64,000 bases of DNA from Psococerastis gibbosa. Its lineage: Eukaryota > Arthropoda > Insecta > Psocodea > Psocidae. The notes beneath the pieces were generated by a model that worked only from the letters and a program-made list of their open reading frames with translations, did no database searches and was not told where the DNA came from. The position numbers and the translations under genes were made by a program. The number at the start of each line of letters is the position of its first letter. Position 1 is the first letter of the stretch. Below are positions 11,535 to 23,165 of the stretch, in pieces. Where the stretch lies: assembly GCA_963971405.1 (NCBI GenBank), contig OZ020489.1:27864290-27928289 (forward strand), read 5' to 3'.

Positions 11535-12525
11535 TACCCCCACCCTCTCGGGAAATCGTTTTTGTAAAAAATATTTTTACTACCGTATCTTATGAATTTA
11601 CTCATTTAGAGGAGGGGAGGGGGGATAAAAAATGGACTTGGGTTCAAATTTATTATAAAAAGTCTGCAAAAAAGAGCCAAAATTACTAAAAACTAAAAAA
11701 AAAAAAAATTCTTCCATTCTAAAAGAGGGACAAATTGTAAATTTAATACAGCTTGAAACGACAAACTATGTACAAGAATGGCGAAACTTTTTAAGTAACT
11801 TGCTCTTGCTGTACAACCTCTGCAGAGCGAAACTTTCTTCCCGGGTTGATTAATAACCGTAATAACAACACCATGCCCAATAAAAAAAACTGCTACCCAA
11901 TTTCCCAAGAATTGCTCAACCACAAAAAAACCTTAGATGGCGGCATTGACTGAGTCGAAGCGAATGGCGGCTTAAGTTTTCCCGGGTTAAATTACCGGGT
12001 AAAACATGGGTTTCCACTTCCCAACTGCGCGGCTTGCCATTTGTCTCATAAACAAGTGAGAAAGGGCAGTTCCCCTAAAAAGTTTGAAAACTTGGTTCCG
12101 TGTAACAGGGTTAACTTATCTCCCCCAAACAAGTTCCATTTCTGGTGTTAAATTATTCCTCATGTTTATTTGCTGCTATTTTAAATGGAATTCTAGTGCA
12201 ATATCAGCGAGATTTGTATAGTTGGTGGTAAAACGTCTGGAACTCTGTGGGTCATATGGGATGAGGGTCTCAAATGTGGGTCATATGGGATGAGGGTCTC
12301 AAAGGAAATCTAAAAGGCTGATTTTTTTTTTTTTTTTTTTTTTTTTTTAGTTTGCTGAATAATGTGGTATTATTGAGCTTGGCCTATGCCGTCTTAGGTT
12401 TTCGGAATATTTCAAATGTTTCAGTTCTAATTCCAAATCTTTTCTTAAGCTGTCATTTGAGGCTATCGTTCCCATTCACTATTATTATGATTGCCGTAGC
12501 GGGGCAAAACGAGTATTTAATCAAA
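11535..12525. other. Intergenic, no gene seen
   Basis: Contains a 29-bp tandem duplication at 12247-12303, a T tract of about 26 at 12323-12348, and otherwise plain AT-rich sequence. Confidence 0.45.
12247..12303. repeat. Tandem duplication, 29-bp unit x2
   Basis: GTGGGTCATATGGGATGAGG plus GTCTCAAA occurs twice back to back without change. Confidence 0.85.
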
Positions 12526-12530
12526 ACTTA

Positions 12531-12664
12531 GGCGCAAATTCCACCGACCTCGATAGTGATAGTGATATTGACGTGGTAGCAGACATTTTTAGACTGTCTT
12601 TAATGGCTGCTACCACGTCAATGTCAGTATCACTATCACTATCGAGGTCGGTGGAATTTGCGCC
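12531..12664. repeat. GGCG-type palindromic MITE with TTA target duplication
   Basis: A 134-bp near-perfect palindrome flanked by TTA on both sides (12528-12530 and 12665-12667). Ends GGCGCAAATTCCACCGACC; core GACGTGGTAGCAGACAT and mirror; the intermediate arm (GATAGTGATAGTGATATT) is not shared with sibling copies but is copied faithfully on both arms. A TWA duplication is typical of PIF/Harbinger-type transposition. Confidence 0.85.
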
Positions 12665-12669
12665 TTATC

Positions 12670-14005
12670 AACATTAACATTTACTGTAGCGTTCAATCCC
12701 TGTAGTTCTACCGTGTCCCCGAAACCTTGCATGAATATATGGAGTCTGGGAACTGATTACTCCACTGGTGGTGTTTTTGCAGTATTTTTGTCCCTACCGA
12801 CGGTGACGCTCAGGGGATGCTAAAAACTGGACACCATAGACATAGTAAAACTATAGACTCACCGTAAACATTCGGATTGAAGCCGCTTGACTTCGGCTAT
12901 TTCCGTAGTATAGGAGCAGATTGAGCCTTTTGCCATTTGATACCTACCATGGTAACATTTTATTTTTTATTTAATTATTATTTAGAATGGGAAATCATGC
13001 CACGTAACCAACAATATTTTTATGCAGAGCTTGCAGTACTTTTAATTTATAGCCTCTATTAAACAATATTTTAAGCGAAGTTTTCCCTACTTTTCGATAT
13101 TGAATTGAATTGAAAACGACTTTTATTGAATAAAAACAAACAAAAGGCAAACAATATTAATAAATTTTTTATGCAGAACTTGCAGTACTTTTAATTTAAA
13201 TTTTAAACAATATATATATAAAATGTAAATAATAAATACAATAAAGAAAGTCTTTAATAAAACTATTAAATTTGGATTTCCCGCCAACAAGCCCCTATAA
13301 GTAGGCGTGGTCATGGCTTCAGCCTTACAGCACAGGCGAAATACAACATGGTGACTCCATAGTTTTATTAGCTCCATGCTGGACACAGTACATGCTTCAC
13401 TTTTTCTCACTTATTGACTTATTCCATCCTCGTTAGCCGCCATTTCAGTTAGAGCTCTCGGTCTCCAGGTTGCTCTATTCTGGACATCTTCTTCAGTAAA
13501 CAAAAAATATAAAAAACTCTAAGTTTTTGTTATTTTTTGTTTATTAATATGAAATACCACGAAGTCACGAGTAATCTAATTATTTATATCTTCTTCAGTG
13601 AGTACTGACACAAGTCTTTGTGTCTTCTGCCTTTGTGTCTTCTGCCTTTGTGGGGTCTTCTCCTCCTATTGAAGGTCCACAATTAAGTCGTTATGGTATT
13701 TGTTTTGTAGGTTCTTGTCTCGCCGTTGCACGTGGCCGTACCATGCTATATGCCTTTCCATTACTTTCTTCTACATTGCTAGGTTGCTAGCCGTATTCAC
13801 TTCCAACTAGGAATCAGGTACTTCTACTGAACAGTGTAACATCCTCAAACCTCATCTCATTCTGATTTTATCATAATTTTTGCCTCAGCGCCCAGCACTC
13901 TGCACTGTCTCATTATTTGCTAGTACAATGTACTCCCCCTTTCTACAATAGCTTTTTAGCGTCTTCTTGTCAAAGTCAGTAGTTTTGTATTTGACTCTTG
14001 CCGAC
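12670..14005. other. Intergenic with repeat fragments
   Basis: Includes an inverse copy of the 3505 repeat at 13530-13590, flanked on both sides by CTTCTTCAGT. CT-rich sequence at 13600-14000 read on the minus strand looks like a decayed LINE tail, but no frame is long enough to prove it. Confidence 0.35.
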
Positions 14006-14007
14006 AT

Positions 14008-14136
14008 AGGGCAGTTCCCATCATCGCTTGAAAAGTCTCGGTAAGGAATTCTGCACTACACCGCCATTAATTGGTATGTGGCTGAGTCATCAAGTATTCC
14101 TTACAGATACTTTTCAATCGATGGTGTGACCAGGCC
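14008..14136. repeat. Hairpin MITE, same family as 5188
   Basis: AGGGCAGTTCCCATCATCGC, then a GAAAAGTCTCGGTAAGGAAT arm, mirrored by ATTCCTTACAGATACTTTTC. Confidence 0.65.
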
Positions 14137-14139
14137 TTA

Positions 14140-15100
14140 CTCCTTGACTTTATGTTCGGCGAATGTTCGCTAAGCCGTCATCAGGGATAACACACTATCA
14201 TGTAGCCATGGTGTCGCCAACGCAAAACCTGTCTGTTAGCTTACACGACTCGCTCTAATTCATAAACAGCCATTTGACAGAATTAAATCAATCAGACTGT
14301 CAGAGTTTAATTTTGGGCTGTTTAATTCGGATAAGGGTCGCGTTCGGACCGCTGTCAGCTGTCACTGGGGGAGATGAGAGTTATTTCCTAATTCTTCTGG
14401 GACCTTGTCTGTCAATCTAAAATAATTAACTTTATTTTTAATCCAAAAATTCGTAGGCGGTCGTCCTATTCTTGTTTTCATTGTAGCCTATTTAAAGTGT
14501 ACTTGTGTGTAGTAGTAGTAGTAATATGGTTGGACACAGTCCCAGGCCACGGTGTGGGCCCATAGGACAGTGGACCTCCTGATTATAGTGGATTCCGAAC
14601 CACTTGAGAAACGCAGTGAAGTCACGCGATTAGTTCGGAGGTGACCAGGACAAGTCCTACCATGTTTCCCTACCGGCACTGTGCACACGACCAAGTTATC
14701 TGCAGCTTTGAACCTGCTCTGGTCCGCTGGATTTAACTTGGTGTGGCGGCCGGCTACTTGTGTGTAAGTTTAATATGTAAAGGCTTCGAGCAAAGCCATC
14801 AGGGTCTGTCACGAACTCCCTATTTAATAATGTATACAATATTATTACAGATGTATAGATAATATTAATAAATATATGTATAATATAAGAATTTTGCCCT
14901 TGTACGGCGAGTCCGTCTTCGCTTCTTGCAGGCCAAGCACGAGGGTGGAAAGTTAACTTACCCTTGGGTTTAGCGCTAGAGGTAAAGTTCTGCTATCACT
15001 GCCAACACAGCTGATTGTTTTTCATTGTTGCATATGATTCCTTCTTATTTAACATATACAGTAGCATTAAACGCAACCCGATGTGTTGAGTAGAAGAAAT
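14140..15100. other. Intergenic, nothing firmly recognised
   Basis: ACTTGTGTGTA recurs at about 14500 and 14757, bracketing a G+C-richer block of about 250 bases that may be an unclassified repeat. No gene is supported. Confidence 0.3.
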
Positions 15101-15102
15101 TC

Positions 15103-15302
15103 TTCTTCTTCTTAAGGTTACAATCTTAGCGATTGGTTGGCAGCAACTCCCTGCATATCGTCCTCCAGTTTACTCGGTCCTCGATCTTCCTCTTCAGTTC
15201 TTGGTATGATATTGCTCCTGCGTCTTCTTTTACTTGATCCATGAATTCCTTCTTCGGCCGTCCTCTTCGGTTATTTCCCTCTACTGTGCCCTTGAAAATA
15301 GA
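15103..15302 (-). mobile_element. LINE 3' end relic (RTE-like tail)
   Basis: On the minus strand the sequence encodes NRRGRPKKEFMDQVKEDAG, later KIEDRVNWRTICREL and a stop, followed by an AAG-repeat tail (CTTCTTCTTCTT on the plus strand at the left end). This Gly-Arg-Pro-rich tail plus trinucleotide repeat is typical of RTE-type LINE C-termini. Confidence 0.7.
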
Positions 15303-15714
15303 TGAAATTATTCATTTATTATTATCATTATTTTTCGTCTTTAACAATTATTGTAATATCTGCGCTCCCTCGTGCCGTGAGGTGTGTGAGGGTCACGCAT
15401 TATCTTAGGCGGCTATTACACTGGAAACCGTCAGTGTAATACCTCTACTATTGACCCATTTATCTTCATTAATTAAATTTAGGGTTATTTAGCTTTAAAC
15501 CATTGAATAATTAGCCTTCTGTGGGCTTGGCTTGAGGGAGCTCAGTATTGAAATTTTTATGAGTTTTTCATCTGCCTATTTTCGTATATCTTTGTTACTG
15601 TGGAACGAGGAATTAATTAATTCGTCAAATTGACGCGGTCATTCTTTGATTAAAAATTATTTTAATTTAGTCTCTGTCCCATTGAATCGCACCAATTGAA
15701 TTACACGTAAGAAC

Positions 15715-15890
15715 AAATCGGACACCCGCGGTTTTGTACAAAGTCGAATTTCACTGGGATTTCATTGTAAGCTATCAATACATTTTTGAAGAAATACTCC
15801 CCCATACTTTACAATACTTTTATATTGATTACAAACCGTCATTCCGTTTTGGAACTCCTTCATCCGAACGTTTTCACCAACCTTTTTTTT
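15715..15890. repeat. Dispersed repeat family X, fragment
   Basis: Contains TTTTGTACAAAGTCGAATTTCAC, here described only by its first part TTTTGTACAAAGTCGAA, which is shared with 33615-33905, 40000-40740 and 53990-54300. The family is unclassified and has no coding content that I can see. Confidence 0.5.
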
Positions 15891-16051
15891 TTGCAAATTA
15901 AGTTCTATATTGTTACCACATAATCATTCTTCTTCTTGTAATGCTTCTTCTATCATGGCAATGATGATCATACTAGGGAAATTATAATGCAGTGGTTTCC
16001 CGTTGCCTTCTGCATCCGCGTATATCGTTGACTCTTCATTGAGTTCCTCCG

Positions 16052-16141
16052 CCTTAATAAATAAATAATGACTTTAATATAGCTGAGACCACCCTAGCGG
16101 AGTTAGGGCCATAAGGCCCTCTCTTACACTCAACTAGGGGT
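16052..16141 (-). repeat. SINE family 1, 3' fragment
   Basis: Reverse complement of the SINE body and TTTA tail (AATAAATAAATAATGACTTT, later GCGGAGTTAGGGC). The tRNA head is missing. Confidence 0.8.
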
Positions 16142-16453
16142 CAGCAACAAAAACAGTATACATTTGCAGTACAAGGTTCCAAAAATTCAAAAAATTCCCT
16201 AAGACTAAAACACTCACTCACTCACACACACAAGCAGGCGGTGGTTCGAATAAATCCTAGCCTATGTAATATTTGAAATTAGATACTCCTTGTGTCGAAT
16301 CCTGAACACAGTGACGACGAATCTTGAATGTAACGGGGGATTGAGTTAAACAGTAAAATTGAGGAAACCAGGAAGGTTGAATGAAACATATGTGTATTGT
16401 GGTGGGGAATGGCCAGTTTCCAAACCCCAGGTCAAGACTGAGTTTTTCGCTTA

Positions 16454-16773
16454 TGCGGGGTTTCCACCGACCTCTCATTGCAGAATGCAAAGATATTGAC
16501 GTGGTAGCAGACATTCAAGACTTAGGCGGGTATTCCACTGACCTCTCATTGCAGAATCCAAATGACAATGACGGAAATTTTTGTTTTCCTCTATGCCATA
16601 TTTAAAATTGATCAATGATCATAGAGTAAAATCACAAACAAACTAAAATTAAAAAATGGCGTCATGGGATATGTTAAGTACAAACATTTTAATAGATTTC
16701 TATAAAAAGAAAAATTCTAATTTTCGTCAATGTCATTTGCATTCTGCAATAAGAGGTCGGTGGAAACCCCGCC
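16454..16773. repeat. GGCGG-type palindromic MITE, compound
   Basis: TTA precedes and TTA follows (16451-16453 and 16774-16776). Outer ends GCGGGGTTTCCACCGACC and mirror. A further GGCGGGTATTCCACTGACC terminus begins at 16524, so this is a nested or extended copy closely related to 6780-7170 (shared ATTGATCAATGATC interior). Confidence 0.75.
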
Positions 16774-17034
16774 TTACCACTGTTACTCACTGTTCAGTCG
16801 CCACTACGCGCTTCCATCTTCACCACGAGGCACAGATTAGGGCTTTTCGCGTTTGAGACCATAAGACATTGCTGAGGAGCTCAGCTACTTTGAAGACATA
16901 ATCATTGTGGGTACGTAATCATATTTCAAAAAGTAGAGGAGCATTTTAGACAATACATTGTAGTATTATATGGTATATAAAACACTGACTTTAAATTAAC
17001 TTTGGTTGAAGAGGTAACCTCCTCGTTATAACCA

Positions 17035-17196
17035 AAATTAGAGGATATGGAAAAAACTAGGATTGGCGGGATTCGAACCCACGATCTACGCCTAACCGGG
17101 GCATCGTCTTAACCGCTGGACCACAAGCCCCGGTTAGGCGTAGATTGTGGGTTCGAATCCCGCCAAGCCCAGTTTTTTCCATATCCTCTAATTTCA
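17035..17196. repeat. Palindrome built on a tRNA-like sequence
   Basis: The minus strand reads as a tRNA-like fold: TGGTCCAGCGGTTAAGAC (A box and D arm), an anticodon-type stem ATGCC/GGCGT, and GTGGGTTCGAATCCCGC (T arm with a B box). The plus strand to the right repeats the tRNA 3' half (CCCCGGTTAGGCGTAGATTG onward). Arms of about 65 bases, including non-tRNA flanks such as AGAGGATATGG, pair almost perfectly. A functional tRNA is unlikely: C replaces the invariant U33 and the acceptor stem has a mismatch. Confidence 0.75.
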
Positions 17197-17449
17197 GCAT
17201 TTTAGACAGCTCTAAGTTCAATATTTTAGGAGACATTGGATTTTTTGCGCCTGTAAGGTTTTTCCCCCATCATATTGAGACGCTATTGTCATCTATGAAC
17301 GTGCACACAAAACAACAGCAGTGATGCATTAATTAATAATTGAACAGGCACCACTTAATCTATTATTTCCATGACATTGTGCTGTTGCTGATATATACGT
17401 ACAGTATGAAAAAATGGGGAAAAAATTGCGCGTGCACATGTACGATAGA

Positions 17450-18043
17450 GGCTAGCTCAGTCGTCCGGCTGCTTCTGAGTGCCTCCTCCAGCAGCTCCTC
17501 AGTTAGTCGTTGGTTTCCTTGAGGAGCACATCTCCGTGTATTTCACGCATTTCTTCACTTCCCCATGTGATTTCAGATAGTGAGTACCCTTAAAACATTT
17601 GCAGGCTACTGAGACGGGGGTCGGGGAGTTGGGAAAACACTTTTTACAGTGTTGATTTTAGCGGTGAATTAGTTTTCAGATATACAATATATTTGCGGTG
17701 TTTATTACGGTGTTGATCTTGGAATTTTTTCGTCTTGATTATTGTATATATTTCTTCTTGTCCCTTGAAACTTTCAGGCAGTAACTGAATAGTTGCAGCC
17801 CCCGGAGGTTACCATGTGTGTCCAGACTGGTTTCTATCATGGCCCCGACAAATTTATCACTGTTTGGCGAGAATCAAATGGGTCGGTATCTCCTTAAAAA
17901 CTTCCGTGCAGATCAACAGCGCAGAAAACAACTTCACAGTAATCAAGACGAAAACAATTCCGAAAAGAACTACACCGCAAAAATCAACGCAGCTGGTTCG
18001 TGTCATGAACTTCATGGGTATTGCTTCTATGTAGTATAATAAA
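17450..18043 (+). CDS. Candidate two-exon small gene, unrecognised product
   Basis: The open reading starts at 17839 (MAPTNLSLFGENQMGRYLLK) and ends at the TAA at 18037-18039, giving a hydrophilic 66-residue, Asn/Gln/Lys-rich peptide. An upstream in-frame ATG at 17818 would add seven residues. It follows a good splice acceptor (CTTTCAG, exon from 17778). The possible donor GTGAGT at 17580 would give a 198-base intron and a noncoding first exon with a G+C-rich, leader-like composition. AATAAA at 18038-18043 overlaps the stop. I know no family that matches. Alternatively the first exon could be an upstream noncoding exon of Sulf, or the whole locus a repeat. Confidence 0.3.
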
Positions 18044-18049
18044 ATTCAA

Positions 18050-18330
18050 GCATACAGTATTGGATATTAGTATGGTGGAACTAGAAACTGCAAAAGGCTA
18101 CTAGACAATTTTTGAGAACCTATTTTAATGCATTAGTAGATTTATTTTTCACCTAAAAGACGTTATTTAGTAGGAGAAAAAATATATTTCCCATCAATAT
18201 GGGATCATGGAATATGACGTCATTTGTGATGTGGAGAAGCCCCCAGTAGTATAATTATTATTTATTTATTTATTTTATTTGTACAATACAGTTTTACACC
18301 AATTACAGTGTACAAAAATTCTAATTGAAT
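18050..18330. other. Intergenic, nothing recognised
   Basis: TTTA-rich stretch at 18255-18280; otherwise nothing. Confidence 0.4.
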
Positions 18331-18336
18331 AGTTAA

Positions 18337-18498
18337 GGTGCCCATTCCACATACGTACAACGTCAACGCAAAATTGAAAAATGACGTCAAAATGACGTAA
18401 ATTGACGTGGTAGCAGAATTTTTAGTATGTCTTTAATGTCTGCTAAAACGTCATTTTTCAATTTTTCGTTGACGTTGTACGTATATGGAATACCCCCC
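18337..18498. repeat. GGCGG-type palindromic MITE with TAA target duplication
   Basis: 162 bp flanked by TAA (18334-18336 and 18499-18501). Ends GGTGCCCATTCCA and mirror; core GACGTGGTAGCAGA; arm ACGTACAACGTCAACG is private to this copy and mirrored within it. Confidence 0.85.
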
Positions 18499-18501
18499 TA
18501 A

Positions 18502-19545
18502 GTAGAATATAAATCGCAAAAAAGAATAATAATATACAAGTACAATATATAAACAATAGTAAAAGTAAAGGAGTAGGTAATAGCTTAAAACTTATTAATT
18601 ATTAAAAACTACAACATAATTGGTCAGTATTAGTAGTATCCGAAATGTGACGTCTTTTTCATGTTACCCATGTCTGCAGCTGGTGTTTTGGTTCACAGCT
18701 AAAAGCACCAAAATTTATTATTTTTTAATATTTGCAATATTTCATGCAAAAAAGTATTGCATTTTAATGTTTAACCTATAAGCTACCTTATCTAGCATAT
18801 TTTAAATTTTAATGTTGCATCTGTCAAGTAGCCCATTGAAATTGCATGTTGGTTGCATGCCTTGAAGGAAGACAATAAATTAATTTACCTAGGTGTTTCA
18901 AGTTTTGTTCCTTCTCACTGTAAGTATAATCTTTATAATAAGCTACGCTGACTACCGCAATTCCCTTCGACTACGACCTACCATTTCACTTCAGTTCTCA
19001 AGCCTTTGTGTTCACATTGTACAATTCAGAATGCTACTTCAGAATGGTCACCCTAGTCGTCGCACTAATAAAGAAAGGAGTCGCGTTCGGAGTTCGCCTC
19101 CATTGCAGTGGCGGCTAAATAGCGCCCCCCCCCCCTGCACGCGCCTAGCTCTGCGGACACAAAAATGCATGTGAAGTTAAGAAACTGTTTCATTTTGCAA
19201 TTATATTTTCTACATTTCCCCCGGGGAAACCTCTGAACCCCCTCCCCACAAGAGTTTCTAAAGGTCGTAATTTATAGTGAATTATCTCAACTTTGGGGAG
19301 GAGGTTGATTTATTCTTGGATTGAGATACTGCACTCTTTTAGCACCCTACCCCCCTTCCCCGAAATAATGGATCTGCCCCGGACGAACTTTATAAACTAC
19401 TTAATCACGCCCTTGCGTATTAGAGTTGTATCGCGTATACTGTTGATTTTAATTTTCCCTGATTTTACACGTATAATCTTTACCCATACCATTGGTAACT
19501 GGTAAGTGATTGATGATGTTGGTCGTGTGCAAGCAATAATTTACA
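18502..19545. other. Intergenic, nothing recognised
   Basis: AT-rich, with a C tract near 19126-19134 beside GTGGCGGCTAAATAG and a patch at 19300-19390. Both look like ends of old DNA elements. No gene seen. Confidence 0.4.
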
Positions 19546-19548
19546 TAA

Positions 19549-19757
19549 GGCGGCTATTCCACTTGTCATTTTTTCTTCATTTGTGCATTAAAAAATGATG
19601 AGATTTTTGTTTTAAGGAGACTACTAGTATTATGTAGATAATCTATTATTACTTAATTTATAACAGATAAGTATCTACATAATAGTCTCCTTAAAACAAA
19701 AATCTCATCATTTTTTAATGCACAAATGAAGAAAAAATGACAAGTAGAATAGCCGCC
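19549..19757. repeat. GGCGG-type palindromic MITE with TAA target duplication
   Basis: 209 bp with TAA on each side (19546-19548 and 19758-19760). Ends GGCGGCTATTCCACTTGTC and mirror; private arm TTTTTCTTCATTTGTGCATT; centre AAGGAGACTA...TAGTCTCCTT shared with copies at 36749 and 56960. Confidence 0.88.
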
Positions 19758-19760
19758 TAA

Positions 19761-21600
19761 AGTGTACCCATACATTGAAACCCCGGCTGTAAAACCCGAT
19801 TTCCGCCATTCTGCCGAGTCGACAGTACAATAGAATTTCAATTCAAATGTGCAATTATTAATTGGGGAAGATACTGTTGGTTATTAGTGAGATCCGCTAT
19901 TGAGACAGGACTTAAAACTATTATAGCCAACAACAAACTCCTTTAGAGCATTCAATTTGCCATTTCCCCCGACGGTTTTCCCATCAAAATTTACAGTTGT
20001 TTGCACAAATATCGTGATCATCATTGCGATTGCTTTTCTTTCGATTTATAGTATCTTTTATCTAATCTCCCAAAGCAATTGACTTTTTCACTGAATCGAA
20101 AATGTTTTTTGATGGAATTTTTTTATGTGTTGATGTTTATGATTTCCCTCTCTACTATTGTACAAATAAGGAATAATGAAGCAATAGAGGTTCAATAAAA
20201 TGAGAATCGTCACTCACTGATTATTTTAGGGCAAATTCTAATATGCCCCCTGGAATGTAATGCTAATATTTTATAGCTTACTTTATGTACTTATTAGCCG
20301 ATATTCTTCACTATGTCAAAAGTTCGCTCCGACAACCTCTCCTGCTAACTTATTTTGTGGCCATTCCGTGTTAGGGAAAGGTGGTGCACTTTTTAGGGAA
20401 CCCACCTCAAACCAAGTCTATTAAATTCTTAGCCACTAATCCTACAAGTAGTTAAGACCTTTGCACCTTGGGTCAGACAAAAAGAAAGACGAAAATATTA
20501 CCAAGGCTGATGATCAAGACCTTCTCCCAAACATCTGAAAATGCGGGTCTTTGCCAAACGTTTGGGGCAAAGACCCGCACATGCTGTTTCCCACTGTCAA
20601 CCCGACAGCTTAAGTTTACCGCTATCAACGTAGAGGAAGCCTTGTTCGTCCGCTCAAATTTAAACGCTCTCGATGCCTCTTTGTAAAACCTAAGCAAAAA
20701 TTGTTCTCTAATCCACCATCTTCACTGGCATCGAAATATTAGGGCTAGCATCAACAATCTGACTTCAACTACCAGTTTATTCTACTAGGGCGAAGTCTCC
20801 CCACAAAAGCTGACCATTTTCTTTATCATCGGTTGAAATAAAATGTAATCCGTGCCCTAACCTTGGTGTGGGGTTTCGCCCCACTCAAGAATAACTATTA
20901 TTTCACACCGAAACTCCCCCTTTCGAAAGGTGAAACAACGTGAGGGGGTCGCCCCGAACCCATTTCTTATACTCTACCCGGTCGGACGCTAACGTCTTGA
21001 ACTCGGCCATTGTTTTTCCTCTTACTGTATGGGTTACAGTCAAAACCATAATCTTATCAATGCGCGGCATTCATGTTTTACGGTACAAATAAGGCGGATG
21101 CGGTTCCTAGCCCCGTGCTGGTCTTTACGTTGAAATGGCAGGTCGTACAAATTAAAGAAGACATAGCATAGCTTACATGTTTAGTGACCATGATCTTCGG
21201 AAATCGGAAACTTGATATTCGTGTCAATACTCGTCTAAAAGTTGATATTCTCATGGCTTCTCACTAAGGATGATTTTAAAGGACAACCGGAGGAGAAACC
21301 CCTTATGGGCGTTCAAAATTTACATGAAATGGCATCACTGAGAAATTGGATTGCTAAATCGAAGAAATACTTCTTTGCATTTTGATATGCTATATAGTTG
21401 TATGTAACTATCATTAACACAGATTTGCCACTGTTATCAGTTATAAAATTAAAAACGGACATTGGGGTGTCTGGTGAAAGTTCTTTAACTGTTTGTTTAA
21501 ACCAAAATGTAAAAGTACCTACAATTCTTCTAAATGATGTGATCTAATTGATAATATAAATTTGACTTTGTACAAGCAACGGATACGGATCTCTTTGTAT
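19761..21600. other. Intergenic, one strong short hairpin
   Basis: A 38-base hairpin at 20542-20579 (TGCGGGTCTTTGCC and mirror). Family-X-like repeat fragments are at about 21340-21560. Open frames near 20.5 kb exist on both strands because of the hairpin and match nothing known. Confidence 0.4.
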
Positions 21601-21604
21601 AATA

Positions 21605-21775
21605 ATATGTTTTAAATAAATAAATATTACTAAGCCAACCTAGAGTTGTTAGGGCTATAGATAGCCATCTTCTTATATGTCTCTTTATTAGGGCTGAAAA
21701 CCCTACCTAAGCACTCAATTAGTTAGGCCCGGGACCACCAGTTTTACATGCCCCCCGAAGCATGCCCTGTATGAT
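21605..21775 (-). repeat. SINE family 1, decayed copy
   Basis: Minus-strand copy of the SINE body (ACTAAGCCAACCTAG, GTTAGGGCT, then GGGACCACC and CATGCC). The tRNA-derived head is lost. Confidence 0.65.
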
Positions 21776-21779
21776 GAAG

Positions 21780-22101
21780 CAGTGGCGTAGCCAGATTTTT
21801 TTTTGGAGGGTCCAGTTTTCATAAAGTTTGCCCGCTTACGATAGGTTTTCGAATGGGGTGGTGTTTCATTTGGTGCCCCCCCGGGGGATTGTTTTTAAAA
21901 AGATAGGCCTGAAATAGTTTGTCGGAAAAAAAATTTGATTTTGCAGACGATAACTTTACTAACAAAACTGGAAAAAGGGGGGACCGGAGTCTCCCCGGCG
22001 ATTTATTTTAGATACATAATTAAAAAATTTGTTATTTTGCTAAATTTTGGGGGGGGGGGGTCAGCGGGGGCCGGACCCCCCCCCCCTTGGCTACGCCACT
22101 G
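21780..22101. mobile_element. hAT-like non-autonomous element
   Basis: 322 bp with terminal inverted repeats CAGTGGCGTAGCCA / TGGCTACGCCACTG. Flanks TGATGAAG and GTATGAAG agree at 6 of 8 positions, consistent with an old 8-bp hAT target duplication. C and G tracts lie just inside the ends. No transposase reading is visible. Confidence 0.7.
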
Positions 22102-22109
22102 GTATGAAG

Positions 22110-23089
22110 GTAAAATTTAGGAAAAAATTGTCAATTTATTGCAATTCAACGCCTAAAAATCACATCGATACGCTACTGTTGCCAAAATCTTGGCAATTGA
22201 AAGGAATAAGTGACGAAATTGCCTTAGTTAAAAAAAAGACCAAAATTTACTTGAAACTCGGCAAGGACGACCACTCTTGTTGTGGGTTTGATGAATGAAA
22301 CTGGGAGTAGTCCCGTTAATTTTGTGAATGGACTCGGCCAGTAATTGATGGTGACTTGTGAGGTGTATTGTATTGTTGTTGTATTGTATTGTTGTTGTAT
22401 GTTGCCACGCGGTCTGCATTGCTAATTTCTGCCTATAACGTAATTGGCTCTGTGTCCAACATCATTGATCTTCGGCTGACCTCTCTCATGTGTTTGCTGC
22501 TGGCTAAGCACTCGAGTTTGATTTGATTTTATCGCTAGGTACTGTCAGTACGCATCAGTTTTGTTCTACTGTACAGTTATTGCACGTATGGTAAGTATGT
22601 AAGTATTCGTTTCATAAATTATGGCGGTCTGATTTCTGAAAGGAAAAAAAAGAGAACTTCTCTCGGGCCCGTACCAGGCGGGGTAGTAAGTAGGCTTGTG
22701 CTCACCTATATTGTTATTGTGTTGTATTGTTTTAGTTTGTAGATCGAACGCCTATTGTTTTCACTATGAATAAATGCAGATATACGATATTCTATTCTAT
22801 TTTATACATTACTTTTATTTAAGTCCATTTCTACACCTCTGGCTTAAGCTTAGTATTAAAGCTAAAGAGCTAAACGTGGTGTATCCCACCTGGAATGGGC
22901 ATGATGAAATGTGAAGTTATTATCTATTAATTTTCACATAACTTTGCCACACAATGGACATGCTTGGTAATGGTTTGGCTTGAAACAAACCAAACTCTAA
23001 ACCGCGCTATTTTTATGTCAAACTTCAAGGCCCAAACCCAGCTCGACCAAAATCTTGGACAAGCCAAACTCTAAACTTTTCCAACCTTT
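22110..23089. other. Intergenic, nothing recognised
   Basis: Low-complexity TTGTATTGTTG-type repeat near 22365-22400; otherwise no signal. Confidence 0.4.
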
Positions 23090-23165
23090 TTTATAATAAT
23101 AATAATAATAAATGTCTTTATTAACAGCGTAGTTAGGGTCAATGGCCATTTCTTACACTAAACTG
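23090..23165 (-). repeat. SINE family 1 tail fragment
   Basis: AATAATAATAATAAATGTC followed by GTAGTTAGGGTC and TTTCTTACACT resembles the SINE tail and body on the minus strand. Weak. Confidence 0.35.

Noticed and set aside
17073..17135. Functional tRNA gene on the minus strand
   Set aside because: Fold is tRNA-like, but U33 is C, the acceptor stem is mismatched and the unit lies within a palindrome. Treated as a tRNA-derived repeat.
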